This document shows positions 1 to 8,391 of a stretch of DNA of 31,005 nt, one piece after another. Origin of the DNA: an uncultured Bacilli bacterium (GTDB lineage Bacteria > Bacillota_I > Bacilli_A > RF39 > UBA660); the NCBI GenBank assembly GCA_910578855.1, contig CAJTRV010000012.1:1-31005 (forward strand), written 5' to 3'. Position 1 is the first letter of the stretch. The number at the start of each line of letters is the position of its first letter. Position numbers and translations under genes: made by a program. A model generated the notes under the pieces. The model saw only the letters and a program-made list of their open reading frames with translations, did no database searches and had not been told where the DNA came from.

Positions 1-57
1 GAAATTGGAATAAAAGCGAAAGCGGTTATGCCGAGAAAACTAAGAACTAATAAATAG
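1..57 (+). CDS. 3' end of a rightward gene cut by the window edge
   Basis: The first 18 codons are open in frame 1 and end at a TAG (55-57). The residues read EIGIKAKAVMPRKLRTNK, basic at the end. A good rightward terminator follows directly at 79-114, which supports this being a true gene end. The fragment is too short to name. Seen: open frame, stop, terminator. Inferred: that it is coding. Confidence 0.4.
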   Translation, partial: EIGIKAKAVMPRKLRTNK

Positions 58-78
58 TGAATGATATAATAAGCAGAT

Positions 79-114
79 AACAAAAAAGAACTTTTTTGTA
101 AGTTCCTTTTTGTT
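79..114 (+). terminator. Rho-independent terminator of the left-edge gene
   Basis: AACAAAAAAGAACTT (79-93) pairs with AAGTTCCTTTTTGTT (100-114), 15 pairs with a single wobble, and the descending arm is T-rich. It lies 21 bases after the stop at 55-57. Confidence 0.7.
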
Positions 115-165
115 GTTATTAATTAATAGTATTGTCATATCAAAGCTCATTCATTAATTTATGTT

Positions 166-212
166 GTGGTAAATTCGTGGTAAAACAAGTTTTTTCAAAC
201 TTATAAAACCAC
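166..212. repeat. Small nested inverted repeat in the 58-261 intergenic stretch
   Basis: AAGTTT (187-192) and AAACTT (197-202) form an inner hairpin, bracketed by GTGGT (177-181) and ACCAC (208-212). GTGGTAAA also occurs twice directly (166 and 177). No gene or promoter is recognisable between 121 and 261. It may be a weak extra terminator between two convergent genes. Confidence 0.3.
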
Positions 213-261
213 TGTTAAATGTTGTGTTTACTAGGTTTTCTTTATTTTTAATATTTTTTTC

Positions 262-293
262 ATTTAAAAAAAAAACAGATTACTTGGAATCTG
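262..293 (-). terminator. Terminator containing the ymfH stop codon
   Basis: On the minus strand CAGATT (293-288) pairs with AATCTG (281-276) around a 6-base loop, followed by ten T (275-266). The TAA stop of the upstream peptidase (282-280) lies inside the hairpin, so gene end and terminator are fused. Confidence 0.85.
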
Positions 294-1575
294 CCTTAGT
301 ATCAATAACAACAATACTTTTATTTTTAAAACTTAGTTTTTTTACCATATCATTTAGTTCGTATAGAGTAAGACTTTGCCGAAAGGTGTATTCATCATCA
401 AAAATAGTTTGATAATGGATAACGCTATTATTAATCTTTCTTGAAATTCCTCGAACACTATCGCAGATATAGATATAAGAACTAATCATAACCTTTTGTT
501 TTCGTCGGAAATCCTCTTCTGTTATCGTCAAATCCTTCATTTCTTCTTCGAATCGACTAATAAATTCTTCATATTCTTTGGTATCAACCATAAAAGAATA
601 AATCAGATAGTCACCTACTTTAAAATGATCAAACGAAATAGTCTCTAAGATTACCTTTTCCTCTTGAAGTTGTTCAACAAACAAAGAGGTATCACCAAAT
701 TTTGCTTGAAAAAGAATCGATAAATAAGCCTGTAATTTTCGTTGTTGTTCTTTTGTAAATTGCCCAATTGATAACTTATAATTAATACTAACTTTGGGGA
801 TTTGAACATTCATTTCTATTTTTTCATACTCTTTCAATACTTTAGATGGCTCTTTGACCTCTTTTATTTTTATTTTTTCCTGTGGATCATTTTTATGTTG
901 CTCATTAAACTCACTTTTTCTAGCAACCCGAATTACATCGAAAGGCTCAACATTTCCAACGACGATCAAAAACATATTACTCGGATGATAAAACGTATTA
1001 TAACAAGTTATTAAATCTTCCTTGGTTGTCTTTTTTATATCGGCGATTGTTCCAATTGTTGGATAACGTGCAGGAGAATTCCTCAGGGTATTAAATAGCA
1101 TTTTTTGATAAAGCATTTGATAAGGATCATCGGCATACATTTTTAATTCTTCAATGATAATCCCCTTTTCTTTTTCAACAGAATCATCAGTAAAATAGGG
1201 ACTCGATACATAGTGAATCAAATATCCTAGATTCTCTAAAGTCTCATTTACCCCAGAAAATAAATAAGTTGTTTGCTCCGTTGAAGTGAATGCATTGGCA
1301 TCACTTCCCGAATTACTAAATATTTCCATAGGATCAGTTCCATCTTCCATCTGAAACAGCTGATGCTCTAAAAAATGAGCAACCCCCAGTGGAACTTTTT
1401 TCATCTTTTGTTCAGATCGTGGGACAAACTCCTGTACTTCACTTCCAAACTTGGTTGTCAGGGTGACATAAGTTTGCTTAACACCCTCTTTTTTAACAAT
1501 ATATAATTCTAAACCACTATCTAGTTTTTCGTAGCAAACATCAATTCCGGTTTTCTCTAGAGGAATTTTATTCAT
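280..1575 (-). CDS. ymfH: M16 family zinc metallopeptidase, YmfH type (active subunit)
   Basis: 431 residues, full length for the family. The inverted zinc motif HxxEH is present as HFLEH (residues 67-71), with the downstream acidic ligand region EKGIIIEEL around 137-144; this is the pitrilysin/M16 catalytic set. The rest is two M16-like lobes. The start ATG at 1575 is preceded by AAAGGAGGG. It overlaps the end of the upstream ymfF by 8 bases, so the two are translationally coupled. As in Bacillus ymfF-ymfH, this partner keeps the zinc site while the other lacks it, so they probably form a heterodimeric peptidase in the cytosol. The substrate is not known; related pairs (AlbE/AlbF) act on peptides. 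Family assignment is firm, function is inferred. Confidence 0.92.
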   Translation of the reverse strand: MNKIPLEKTGIDVCYEKLDSGLELYIVKKEGVKQTYVTLTTKFGSEVQEFVPRSEQKMKKVPLGVAHFLEHQLFQMEDGTDPMEIFSNSGSDANAFTSTEQTTYLFSGVNETLENLGYLIHYVSSPYFTDDSVEKEKGIIIEELKMYADDPYQMLYQKMLFNTLRNSPARYPTIGTIADIKKTTKEDLITCYNTFYHPSNMFLIVVGNVEPFDVIRVARKSEFNEQHKNDPQEKIKIKEVKEPSKVLKEYEKIEMNVQIPKVSINYKLSIGQFTKEQQRKLQAYLSILFQAKFGDTSLFVEQLQEEKVILETISFDHFKVGDYLIYSFMVDTKEYEEFISRFEEEMKDLTITEEDFRRKQKVMISSYIYICDSVRGISRKINNSVIHYQTIFDDEYTFRQSLTLYELNDMVKKLSFKNKSIVVIDTKADSK

Positions 1576-2815
1576 GACGATTCCCTCCTTTTAATAAATA
1601 GATTGTATCCAAATGAATTTTCTTAGCAAATTCGACTACCATATCTTTGGTCAACTTCTCAATTTCTTTTAACGAAACATCATTCAAATCCATCCCAGTA
1701 TATTCATGCGCCTGGTAAAAACCAATCATCGAATATGGGGTATCTGTCATCTCTTCCCGTGATGTTCGAAACACCATTTTAAAGCGTTCAATTTGCTCTT
1801 CATCAAACTTTCCATCAGCAATATCCTTTAGGGTCCGGCGAATAAGCGATACAGCTTTTTGATAATGGGTGGCGTCAATTCCCGCTCTAATACTAAGTAA
1901 GTGAATTGATTTATCAAAATTAGAATAAATACTATAGCACAATGAATGTTTTTCACGAACATTCTGAAAAAGAAGCGAATCACTTCCACCACCAAGAATA
2001 TAGTTATAAAGCGAAGAAACATATTTGCGTTCAAATTCATCCATCACATTTACCTTAGCACCAACAATGAGAATACTTTGTTGAAAATCTTCTTTTGGAT
2101 CTATAACGATCCGGCAACGCTTACGAAATTTATCTTGCTTTACAATGAAATTGGTACTTGGTTTTTTCACCGTATTAACAGGAAACTCCTGTTCAAATAA
2201 GTGTTTAATTTCCGTAGAATTAACGTCCCCACAGACAAAAATATCGATGATATTGCGATTAATCATGTGTTGATAATACTCGTATAAACCTTTCTCATCA
2301 ATTTGCTCTAAATCTTCTAAATATCCTGGCCCTGTATATTGTAGTTCACTATCATGAAAAATGGCTTTTAAAAAACCTCGTGTTGCCAAATAATTCGAAT
2401 TCTCTTTCGCCGCTGTAATTTTTTCTGTTAAATGGGCTTTTGCTTTCTGGAATTCCTTGGAATCAAAGGTTCCATCAACTACATTAGGGGCAAATAAAAT
2501 TTCATGTAAAAAACGAATTGCTTCCTTCCCATTTCCTGTTTCTGTATGCTGGTCATCTAAATAAGTCAATTCAAAACTTGTAATCACTTCCTGACCTAAA
2601 TACGTATTTCGATACAAATAATTTGCTCCATACAAATCCTCTGTCTTCAACGACATATCACGCATTGTTGGATATTTTTTGGTTGAATTAAATAAAACTT
2701 CACATAATAAATTACGATAAGTAATACTCTGTTTATCAAATTTATGGCGAAAGTTTACTCTTACGACTGTTTTTTTGAAACGTTTGGTCTTAATAATATG
2801 TAAATTATAAGCCAT
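1568..2815 (-). CDS. ymfF: M16 family peptidase-like protein, YmfF type (non-catalytic partner)
   Basis: About 415 residues of M16 fold. At the place where the active partner has HxxEH this protein has no such motif (the corresponding region reads LLCEVLFNST), as in Bacillus YmfF, so it is probably a structural or substrate-binding subunit. The C-terminal M16 region with LGGGSDSLLFQNVREKHS is typical. The ATG at 2815 is preferred: AAAGGTGGG lies at good distance, and the N-terminus MAYNLHIIKTKRFK fits the family. A GTG at 2839 with its own GAGGTGAT is an alternative that would add 8 residues. It follows deoD by roughly 60 bases with no terminator and overlaps ymfH. Confidence 0.88.
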   Translation of the reverse strand: MAYNLHIIKTKRFKKTVVRVNFRHKFDKQSITYRNLLCEVLFNSTKKYPTMRDMSLKTEDLYGANYLYRNTYLGQEVITSFELTYLDDQHTETGNGKEAIRFLHEILFAPNVVDGTFDSKEFQKAKAHLTEKITAAKENSNYLATRGFLKAIFHDSELQYTGPGYLEDLEQIDEKGLYEYYQHMINRNIIDIFVCGDVNSTEIKHLFEQEFPVNTVKKPSTNFIVKQDKFRKRCRIVIDPKEDFQQSILIVGAKVNVMDEFERKYVSSLYNYILGGGSDSLLFQNVREKHSLCYSIYSNFDKSIHLLSIRAGIDATHYQKAVSLIRRTLKDIADGKFDEEQIERFKMVFRTSREEMTDTPYSMIGFYQAHEYTGMDLNDVSLKEIEKLTKDMVVEFAKKIHLDTIYLLKGGNRHE

Positions 2816-2878
2816 GGTCCCACCTTTACTATATGTCACATGATCACCTCTTCTTTAGTATATGTTAAATTTAAAATT

Positions 2879-3580
2879 TTAAACGAATGTTTCTAATACT
2901 AACTCTATCATATCGGTAAATGCAGTTTCCCTTTCATCACTCGTCGTTTCTTCACGAGTGATAAAACTATCTGATACCGTTAAAACACAAGCTGCTTTTT
3001 TTCCTAATACTCGGGCATTATGAAATAGGGCAAAGCTTTCCATCTCAACGCCTAAACACTGGTAGTTCTGATACATGGTTTCATAAACTGAATCTTTGGT
3101 ATAAAAAACATCACTAGAATAAATACGACCTTGGTGATATGACATATTAAGACTGTTAGCAGTCGCAGCAAGTGAAGCTGTCAGTTCAAGACTAGCTGGA
3201 ATTATCGTATCGGTACTCCCATTTTGAACCTTAGCAAAGCTAGAAGTAGAGTACGCTTCCTCGACTAAAATAAGATCATAAAGATGAAGATCAGGCGCAT
3301 AAGCACCGCAGCTTCCTACACGAATAATAGTTTCAACGCCATAAAAATGAAATAATTCATAAGAATAGATTCCCATACTTGGCATTCCCATTCCTGAAGC
3401 CATCACAGTCACTCTCTTATCTTTATAATACCCTGTATAAGCATACATTCCTCTTACATCATTAACAAGTTGATAATCTTTTAAATAATGTTCCGCTATA
3501 AATTTTGCTCGTAGCGGATCACCAGGCATAATTACATTAGGTGCAATCATAGCCTTTTCTGCTTCTATATGTGGTGTCAT
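2879..3580 (-). CDS. deoD: Purine nucleoside phosphorylase, DeoD type
   Basis: 234 residues, normal for the hexameric bacterial enzyme, which splits purine (deoxy)nucleosides with phosphate to base plus (deoxy)ribose-1-phosphate in nucleoside salvage. Visible motifs: MPGDPLRAKFIAE near the N-terminus (phosphate site), IIRVGSCGAY in the middle, GVEMESFALF (ribose-binding MES) and VSDSF with the catalytic Asp. The ATG at 3580 gives MTPHIEAEK, matching family N-termini. A GTG at 3589 is too close to the AGGAG to be used. It heads a leftward group with ymfF and ymfH, and has its own extended -10 promoter. Confidence 0.95.
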   Translation of the reverse strand: MTPHIEAEKAMIAPNVIMPGDPLRAKFIAEHYLKDYQLVNDVRGMYAYTGYYKDKRVTVMASGMGMPSMGIYSYELFHFYGVETIIRVGSCGAYAPDLHLYDLILVEEAYSTSSFAKVQNGSTDTIIPASLELTASLAATANSLNMSYHQGRIYSSDVFYTKDSVYETMYQNYQCLGVEMESFALFHNARVLGKKAACVLTVSDSFITREETTSDERETAFTDMIELVLETFV

Positions 3581-3601
3581 AATTTTCACTCTCCTAGTTC
3601 T

Positions 3602-3610
3602 ATTATAACA
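3602..3610 (-). promoter_or_regulatory. Extended -10 promoter of deoD
   Basis: Minus strand reads TG-T-TATAAT (3610-3602), about 22 bases upstream of the deoD start codon. No good -35 hexamer stands 17 bases further up, which is usual for extended -10 promoters. Confidence 0.55.
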
Positions 3611-3660
3611 CGGATCTTATTTTTCCCAGCATTTGACAAAAAATTAGACGCTTCCTTGAC

Positions 3661-3685
3661 AAAAAAAAGAATGCATCTTGCATTC
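3661..3685 (-). terminator. Leftward terminator just upstream of the deoD promoter
   Basis: Minus strand GAATGCA (3685-3679), loop AGA, TGCATTC (3675-3669), then eight T (3668-3661). It is a clean 7-bp hairpin with U tract, isolated from any gene: the next leftward gene already has its own terminator at 3837-3871. Confidence 0.75.
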
Positions 3686-3836
3686 CACGGGTAATTCATA
3701 AAAGGTTTCTAATAAAATGGTTATCATTATTAAGCTAAGTTTGTTCAAATCATTTTCTCTCAACTTACGGCATATCTGCTGTTAATTTGAAAAAAAACAC
3801 TCCAAATACATGCTTCAATAAATTTGGCAATATAAC
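3686..3836. other. Gene-free stretch between two leftward terminators
   Basis: This ~150-base stretch has no convincing reading frame with a ribosome-binding site. On the minus strand CCAAAT and ATTTGG are 14 bases apart and are followed by AGTG and eight T, a weak third hairpin. Either the nagZ transcript is closed off redundantly, or a small leftward RNA is made here; I could not identify a good promoter for one. Confidence 0.3.
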
Positions 3837-3871
3837 AAAAAATAGAAGATTTTTAGTAACTCCTATTTTTT
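3837..3871 (-). terminator. Terminator of the NagZ-like gene
   Basis: AAAAAATAG (3837-3845) is perfectly complementary to CTATTTTTT (3863-3871); on the minus strand the second arm runs into a U tract. It lies 46 bases past the stop codon. Confidence 0.75.
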
Positions 3872-3916
3872 ATAATTTATATCGTTATGTTTTTCTAATA
3901 ATTATCATTATACATC

Positions 3917-5296
3917 TTATTTCATATTTTCAAACATAAGACCTTTATAATACTTCCATGCAATTACACGAAACGCTAATTTATCGATGATACTTTCATC
4001 TATAATATTATTTTTTAATGCTTGTTTGATATCACTGAAACTTTTTTCATAGTCTGTTGTAATGATTAAATCATTTCCAGCTAAAATTGCTTCAACTGTT
4101 ACATTGGGAATATCGGATACTGCTTTCATCGCAATATCATCAGTAATAATAATTCCCGTAAATCCTAACTCATTTCGTAGTAAATTATGTACATTAGGTG
4201 ATAGAGAAGCAGCGTTTTTTGAATCAATTGCCTTTACTATATTATGACTTACTAATATGGCCTCTGCCCCTGCTTGAATTCCGGATTCAAATGGAGGTAA
4301 GTCATTTTTTTTAATATCATCATAACTTCTTTCATCTTGGGTTTCTGATAAATGTGTATCTGCATTATTACCATATCCCGGAAAGTGTTTCAAAGTATAC
4401 GATACATCAGTCCCTTTACTAGCTGCAATAACCGTTTTGGCAAATACAGATGTCAACTCAGAGTTTTCACCCAAAGTCCTATCATACATATAATCACTTG
4501 AACTAGTAGAAACATCAACCACTGGTGCAAGATTTAAATTAAGCCCCAAATTTTTTAATAAATTGCTTTTTTCAATTGTATCCGCTTTTATTTTTTCAAA
4601 TCCACCATTCCGATATAATTCCTGGGGTGATAAAAATCTATGACTAGCAAGATTTGGGTTACTACTTACTCGAACGACTTTCCCACCTTCTTCATCAACA
4701 GCAGTTAAAAGAGGAATCTTTGCGGTTTGCTGAGCCTGTGAAATCATCTTTTTGACTTCCTGAGCTGTTTTATTACGAAAATCTTTTTCGAAAAATAAAT
4801 ATCCGCCAAATTGAAACTTTTTTAATGCTTCTAGTTGATTATTATCTGGGTACCTGACCAAAAGAAGTTGTGCAATTTTTTCATCTAATGTCATCCCTTT
4901 TAATTTATTATTCGCTAGAATATAGTAATTGTGGAAAATTCCATTATCAAGCCAATCTACTGGAATTCCATTTTCATCTACTTTCAAATCGGTTGTTTTA
5001 TAGTCTACAACTTGACTAACATCGATATATTTATCTTCATTTAATAATCCGGTATATTCCACCGCTAATTTTGAACCAACTATAATATCATTGTCAAATG
5101 GAGCGACCGTATAAATAACACCTTTTTTATCCTGTACTTTCACTTCTTCATTCGCTACAGATATAACAATTCCTTCGACCTGACTAACATTCATCTCTTC
5201 ACTTCTTGCTCTACTAAAAAAGATATACAAAACCGCTACTGACAAGATTAAAAAACCAACAACAAATACTAAAATATAATTTTTTTTCTGTTTCAT
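3917..5296 (-). CDS. nagZ: Membrane-anchored glycoside hydrolase family 3, NagZ-like beta-N-acetylglucosaminidase
   Basis: 459 residues from the ATG at 5296, which follows GAGGG. Upstream in-frame codons have no ribosome-binding site. Residues ~5-26 (NYILVFVVGFLILSVAVLYI) form one membrane segment placed like a signal anchor, so the enzyme is probably extracytoplasmic. A ~70-residue beta-rich region follows, then the GH3 barrel: LLLVRYPD, AVDEEGGKVVR, LAPVVDVS, the Asp-His dyad loop TLKHFPGYGNNADTHLSE diagnostic of NagZ-type enzymes, and the nucleophile region GFTGIIITDDIAMKAV. The family removes GlcNAc from muropeptides in wall recycling. The second GH3 domain found in Bacillus NagZ is absent. 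It follows uvrA by 139 bases and probably has its own promoter. Confidence 0.85.
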   Translation of the reverse strand: MKQKKNYILVFVVGFLILSVAVLYIFFSRARSEEMNVSQVEGIVISVANEEVKVQDKKGVIYTVAPFDNDIIVGSKLAVEYTGLLNEDKYIDVSQVVDYKTTDLKVDENGIPVDWLDNGIFHNYYILANNKLKGMTLDEKIAQLLLVRYPDNNQLEALKKFQFGGYLFFEKDFRNKTAQEVKKMISQAQQTAKIPLLTAVDEEGGKVVRVSSNPNLASHRFLSPQELYRNGGFEKIKADTIEKSNLLKNLGLNLNLAPVVDVSTSSSDYMYDRTLGENSELTSVFAKTVIAASKGTDVSYTLKHFPGYGNNADTHLSETQDERSYDDIKKNDLPPFESGIQAGAEAILVSHNIVKAIDSKNAASLSPNVHNLLRNELGFTGIIITDDIAMKAVSDIPNVTVEAILAGNDLIITTDYEKSFSDIKQALKNNIIDESIIDKLAFRVIAWKYYKGLMFENMK

Positions 5297-5374
5297 TTTT
5301 ATTTCCCTCATATTAACTATATATTCTTTTAAAGTTCTAATATGTTCAAAACACGAAAAAATAGTAAGATTTAT

Positions 5375-5403
5375 AATATATTTTAAAAGAATTTTTTGTA
5401 CAA
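5375..5403 (-). promoter_or_regulatory. Possible sigma-A promoter of the NagZ-like gene
   Basis: On the minus strand TTGTAC (5403-5398), 17 bases, then TATATT (5380-5375). Two mismatches to consensus in the -35 and one in the -10, in an AT-rich stretch, so only moderate support. It lies between the uvrA stop and the nagZ start. Confidence 0.4.
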
Positions 5404-5435
5404 ATGAACCTTGCTTCTCTCGCACTTTTCATTTA

Positions 5436-8252
5436 TTACTGATTTAACATTGATTTTAAATATAAACCGGTATAACTTTTTTCTTCTTTGACGATATCTT
5501 CTGGAGTTCCCTTGGCAATAATCATACCACCTTGGTCTCCACCTTCTGGACCAAGATCGATAATATAGTCTGCTACTTTAATTACATCTAAATTATGCTC
5601 AATCACTAGGACAGTGTCACCATTATCGACAATACGGTTTAAAATAACTAAAAGTTTTTTGATATCATCACTATGAAGTCCCGTTGTTGGCTCATCTAAG
5701 ATAAATAAACTTTTTCCCGTTGGACGCTTTTGAAGTTCTTTGGCAAGTTTTACCCGAGCTGCTTCACCACCTGATAGAGTTGGAGCACTCTGACCAAGTT
5801 TTACATATCCTAATCCAACATCTAAAAGCATCTGTAATTTATTTTTGACTTTAGGAATATTTTCAAAAAATTCTAGAGCTTCCTCAACGGTCATCTCTAA
5901 GACATCGTAAATATTTTTCCCCTTATATTTAATTTCTAGTGTTTCATGATTGTACCTAGTTCCACCACATACTTCACAAGGAACATATACATCAGGAAGA
6001 AAGTGCATCTCAATTTTTTTCACACCATCTCCCCAGCAAGCTTCACATCGACCACCCTTGACATTGAACGAGAAGCGTCCTTTATCATATCCTCTAATCT
6101 TGGCTTCTTTGGTCGCAGTAAACACATCGCGAATATCATCAAATACACCAGTATAAGTTGCAGGATTTGACCGGGGTGTTCGACCGATAGGGGTCTGAGA
6201 GATATCGATGACTTTATCGATATGTTCAAGTCCTTTGATTGTCTTAAAAGCACCAGGCCGTTCCTTACTGCGATATAAATTATTGGCAACTGCTTTATAA
6301 ATAATCTCATTCACCAACGTCGATTTCCCACTTCCTGATACTCCCGTAACACAGGTAAATGTTCCTAGAGGAATTTTGGCATTTACGCGTTTTAAGTTAT
6401 GCTCGGTTGCCCCTCTTACTTCTAAATATTTCTTATTTCCTTTACGCCGTTTCGCCGGTACTTCAATTTTTAAGGCTCCAGTTAAATACTGACCTGTTAA
6501 ACTATCCTTATTTTGCATCACTTCTTGTGGTGTCCCATGCGCGATAATCTTCCCGCCATGACTTCCGGCTCTCGGTCCAATATCAACGAGATAATCACTC
6601 GCTAGCATCGTATCTGTATCATGTTCCACGACAATTAAGGTATTTCCTAAATCACGCATCTCGAGCATCGACTGAATCAAACGATTATTATCACGTTGAT
6701 GAAGACCAATACTAGGCTCATCTAAGACATATAATACCCCTGTTAAGCGAGATCCTATTTGGGTTGCCAACCGAATTCGTTGCGCTTCACCACCAGATAA
6801 GGTACCAGCACTCCGATTTAATGTTAAGTATTCTAATCCAACATTAATTAAAAAGCTAAGACGAGAATCAATCTCTTTAATAATTAACCGTGATATTTCC
6901 TGTTGTTCTTTAGTTAACTTTAATTTCTGAAAAAATTGATGGAGTTCCCGAATACTCATCTTTGTTACTTCGTAAATATTTTTTTTACCAATTAAGACTG
7001 CTAAGACATCATCATTTAAACGGGCTCCATGACAAGTAGGACAAGGAAGCTCCGTCATGAAGTTTTCAATCCAATCACGAATCCAACCACTCTTTGTCTC
7101 CATATAACGTCGTTCCAAATTAGTAATAATTCCCTCATAAGGGCGCTTCACTGTTCGGGTATTTCCGTTTTTTGATACATAGTTAAATTCAATCTCATCA
7201 GGTGATCCATAAAATAAAATGGCAATATCCTGTTTCTTTAGATTATGAAATGGCGCATTCATATCAATTCCATAAAACTGGCAAGTTGTAAATAACTCAG
7301 TATAATTGATATTATTTTCATCTTTAATATTTAATGAAACAATAGCCCCTTCATTGATACTAAGTTCCCTACTTGGAACAATTAAGTTTTCATCAATCTT
7401 TAACTTGATTCCTAGTCCTTTACAATCATCACAAGCACCATAAGGCGCATTAAAAGAAAACATCCGTGGTTCTAACTCAGGAAGAGAAAAATCACAATGG
7501 GGACAAGCATAGGTCTCACTCATAAGAATTTCGTCATGACCAACGACATCAATGACAACTTTTCCGTGGGCTAATTTACTAGCTGTTTCAATTGATTCAT
7601 ATAAGCGACTGCGAATATCATCCTTGATAATCAAGCGGTCAATCACAACAGCGATCTGATGCTTCTTATTCTTTTCTAAGACAATATCCTCTTCCAAATC
7701 ACGTTCTTCATTATCGACGCGAACACGAACAAATCCCTCTTTCCGTAATTTTTCCAAAAGATCTTTATGAGTTCCCTTTTCACCATAGATAACGGGAGCT
7801 AACACACGTATTTTGGTTCGATCTTCTAATTTTAATACTTGATTCACCATTTCTTCAATACTCTGACTGCTAATTGGAATATGATGAATAGGACAATACG
7901 GAACTCCAACGCGGGCATATAGTAAACGCAGATAATCATAAATTTCCGTTACAGTTCCTACCGTACTACGAGGATTCTTATTGGTCGTCTTTTGATCAAT
8001 ACTAATTGCTGGCGACAACCCCTCAATACTATCAACATCTGGTTTTTCACTCCCACCCAAAAATTGGCGGGCATAAGCACTCAAACTCTCGACATAGCGT
8101 CTTTGTCCTTCGGCATAAATCGTATCAAACGCCAAACTACTCTTTCCACTACCTGATACTCCTGTCATAACAATTAATTTATTTTTAGGAAGCGTAATAT
8201 CAACATTCTTTAAATTGTTAACACGGGCTCCTTTAATTATAATATTATCCAT
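5436..8252 (-). CDS. uvrA: Excinuclease ABC subunit A
   Basis: 938 residues from the ATG at 8252 (AAGGTGAG upstream); the longer reading from 8336 would run through the promoters. UvrA is the damage-sensing ATPase of nucleotide excision repair and loads UvrB. Two ABC cassettes are complete: Walker A GVSGSGKSSLAFDTIYAEGQ and GVSGSGKSTLVNEII, signatures LSGGEAQRIRLA and LSGGEAARVKLA, Walker B LYVLDEPSIGLH and LFILDEPTTGLH. Zinc-finger cysteine pairs are visible (CPHC/CDDC, CPTC, CEAC/CEVC). No uvrB neighbour is in this window, and the gene sits in its own transcription unit. The promoter carries an SOS-type box. Confidence 0.97.
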   Translation of the reverse strand: MDNIIIKGARVNNLKNVDITLPKNKLIVMTGVSGSGKSSLAFDTIYAEGQRRYVESLSAYARQFLGGSEKPDVDSIEGLSPAISIDQKTTNKNPRSTVGTVTEIYDYLRLLYARVGVPYCPIHHIPISSQSIEEMVNQVLKLEDRTKIRVLAPVIYGEKGTHKDLLEKLRKEGFVRVRVDNEERDLEEDIVLEKNKKHQIAVVIDRLIIKDDIRSRLYESIETASKLAHGKVVIDVVGHDEILMSETYACPHCDFSLPELEPRMFSFNAPYGACDDCKGLGIKLKIDENLIVPSRELSINEGAIVSLNIKDENNINYTELFTTCQFYGIDMNAPFHNLKKQDIAILFYGSPDEIEFNYVSKNGNTRTVKRPYEGIITNLERRYMETKSGWIRDWIENFMTELPCPTCHGARLNDDVLAVLIGKKNIYEVTKMSIRELHQFFQKLKLTKEQQEISRLIIKEIDSRLSFLINVGLEYLTLNRSAGTLSGGEAQRIRLATQIGSRLTGVLYVLDEPSIGLHQRDNNRLIQSMLEMRDLGNTLIVVEHDTDTMLASDYLVDIGPRAGSHGGKIIAHGTPQEVMQNKDSLTGQYLTGALKIEVPAKRRKGNKKYLEVRGATEHNLKRVNAKIPLGTFTCVTGVSGSGKSTLVNEIIYKAVANNLYRSKERPGAFKTIKGLEHIDKVIDISQTPIGRTPRSNPATYTGVFDDIRDVFTATKEAKIRGYDKGRFSFNVKGGRCEACWGDGVKKIEMHFLPDVYVPCEVCGGTRYNHETLEIKYKGKNIYDVLEMTVEEALEFFENIPKVKNKLQMLLDVGLGYVKLGQSAPTLSGGEAARVKLAKELQKRPTGKSLFILDEPTTGLHSDDIKKLLVILNRIVDNGDTVLVIEHNLDVIKVADYIIDLGPEGGDQGGMIIAKGTPEDIVKEEKSYTGLYLKSMLNQ

Positions 8253-8274
8253 ACTCTCACCTTTTTCACTAGCT

Positions 8275-8283
8275 ATTATACCA
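8275..8283 (-). promoter_or_regulatory. Second, start-proximal promoter of uvrA
   Basis: Extended -10 TG-G-TATAAT on the minus strand (8283-8275), only ~23 bases upstream of the uvrA ATG. It would give a ~15-base leader that still contains the ribosome-binding site and would escape the SOS box upstream. Confidence 0.4.
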
Positions 8284-8327
8284 TAAGTATGCACTTTCGC
8301 ATCCTCTTTTTTTACTTCTATGATTAT

Positions 8328-8356
8328 ATTATACAAAACTTATGTTCGCTCGTCAA
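8328..8356 (-). promoter_or_regulatory. uvrA promoter with embedded LexA (SOS) box
   Basis: Minus strand TTGACG (8356-8351), exactly 17 bases, TATAAT (8333-8328). The spacer contains CGAACATAAGTTTT (8348-8335), close to the Firmicutes LexA/DinR box CGAACnnnnGTTYC: the CGAAC half is perfect and the other half differs at the last base. Its place between -35 and -10 is ideal for repression. Motif matches are seen; LexA control is inferred. Confidence 0.75.
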
Positions 8357-8359
8357 ATC

Positions 8360-8391
8360 CAAATAAAAAATAGTAAGAAAATACTATTTTT
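8360..8391 (-). terminator. Terminator containing the stop codon of the tandem amidotransferase
   Basis: AAAAATAGTA (8366-8375) is perfectly complementary to TACTATTTTT (8382-8391), with a 6-base loop and six T on the minus strand. The TAG stop (8386-8384) is part of the stem. It separates this operon from uvrA. Confidence 0.85.

Noticed and set aside
1828..2200. Alternative frames inside the ymfF gene on both strands
   Set aside because: The M16 reading is continuous with proper start and family motifs; the others are shadows.
3590..3735. A ~41-codon leftward open frame beginning near 3732 and running through the 3669-3685 hairpin
   Set aside because: No ribosome-binding site, it crosses a terminator and the deoD promoter, and the composition is not coding-like.
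5946..6310. Three overlapping open frames inside uvrA
   Set aside because: The uvrA frame is intact here and encodes a zinc-finger region and ABC motifs.
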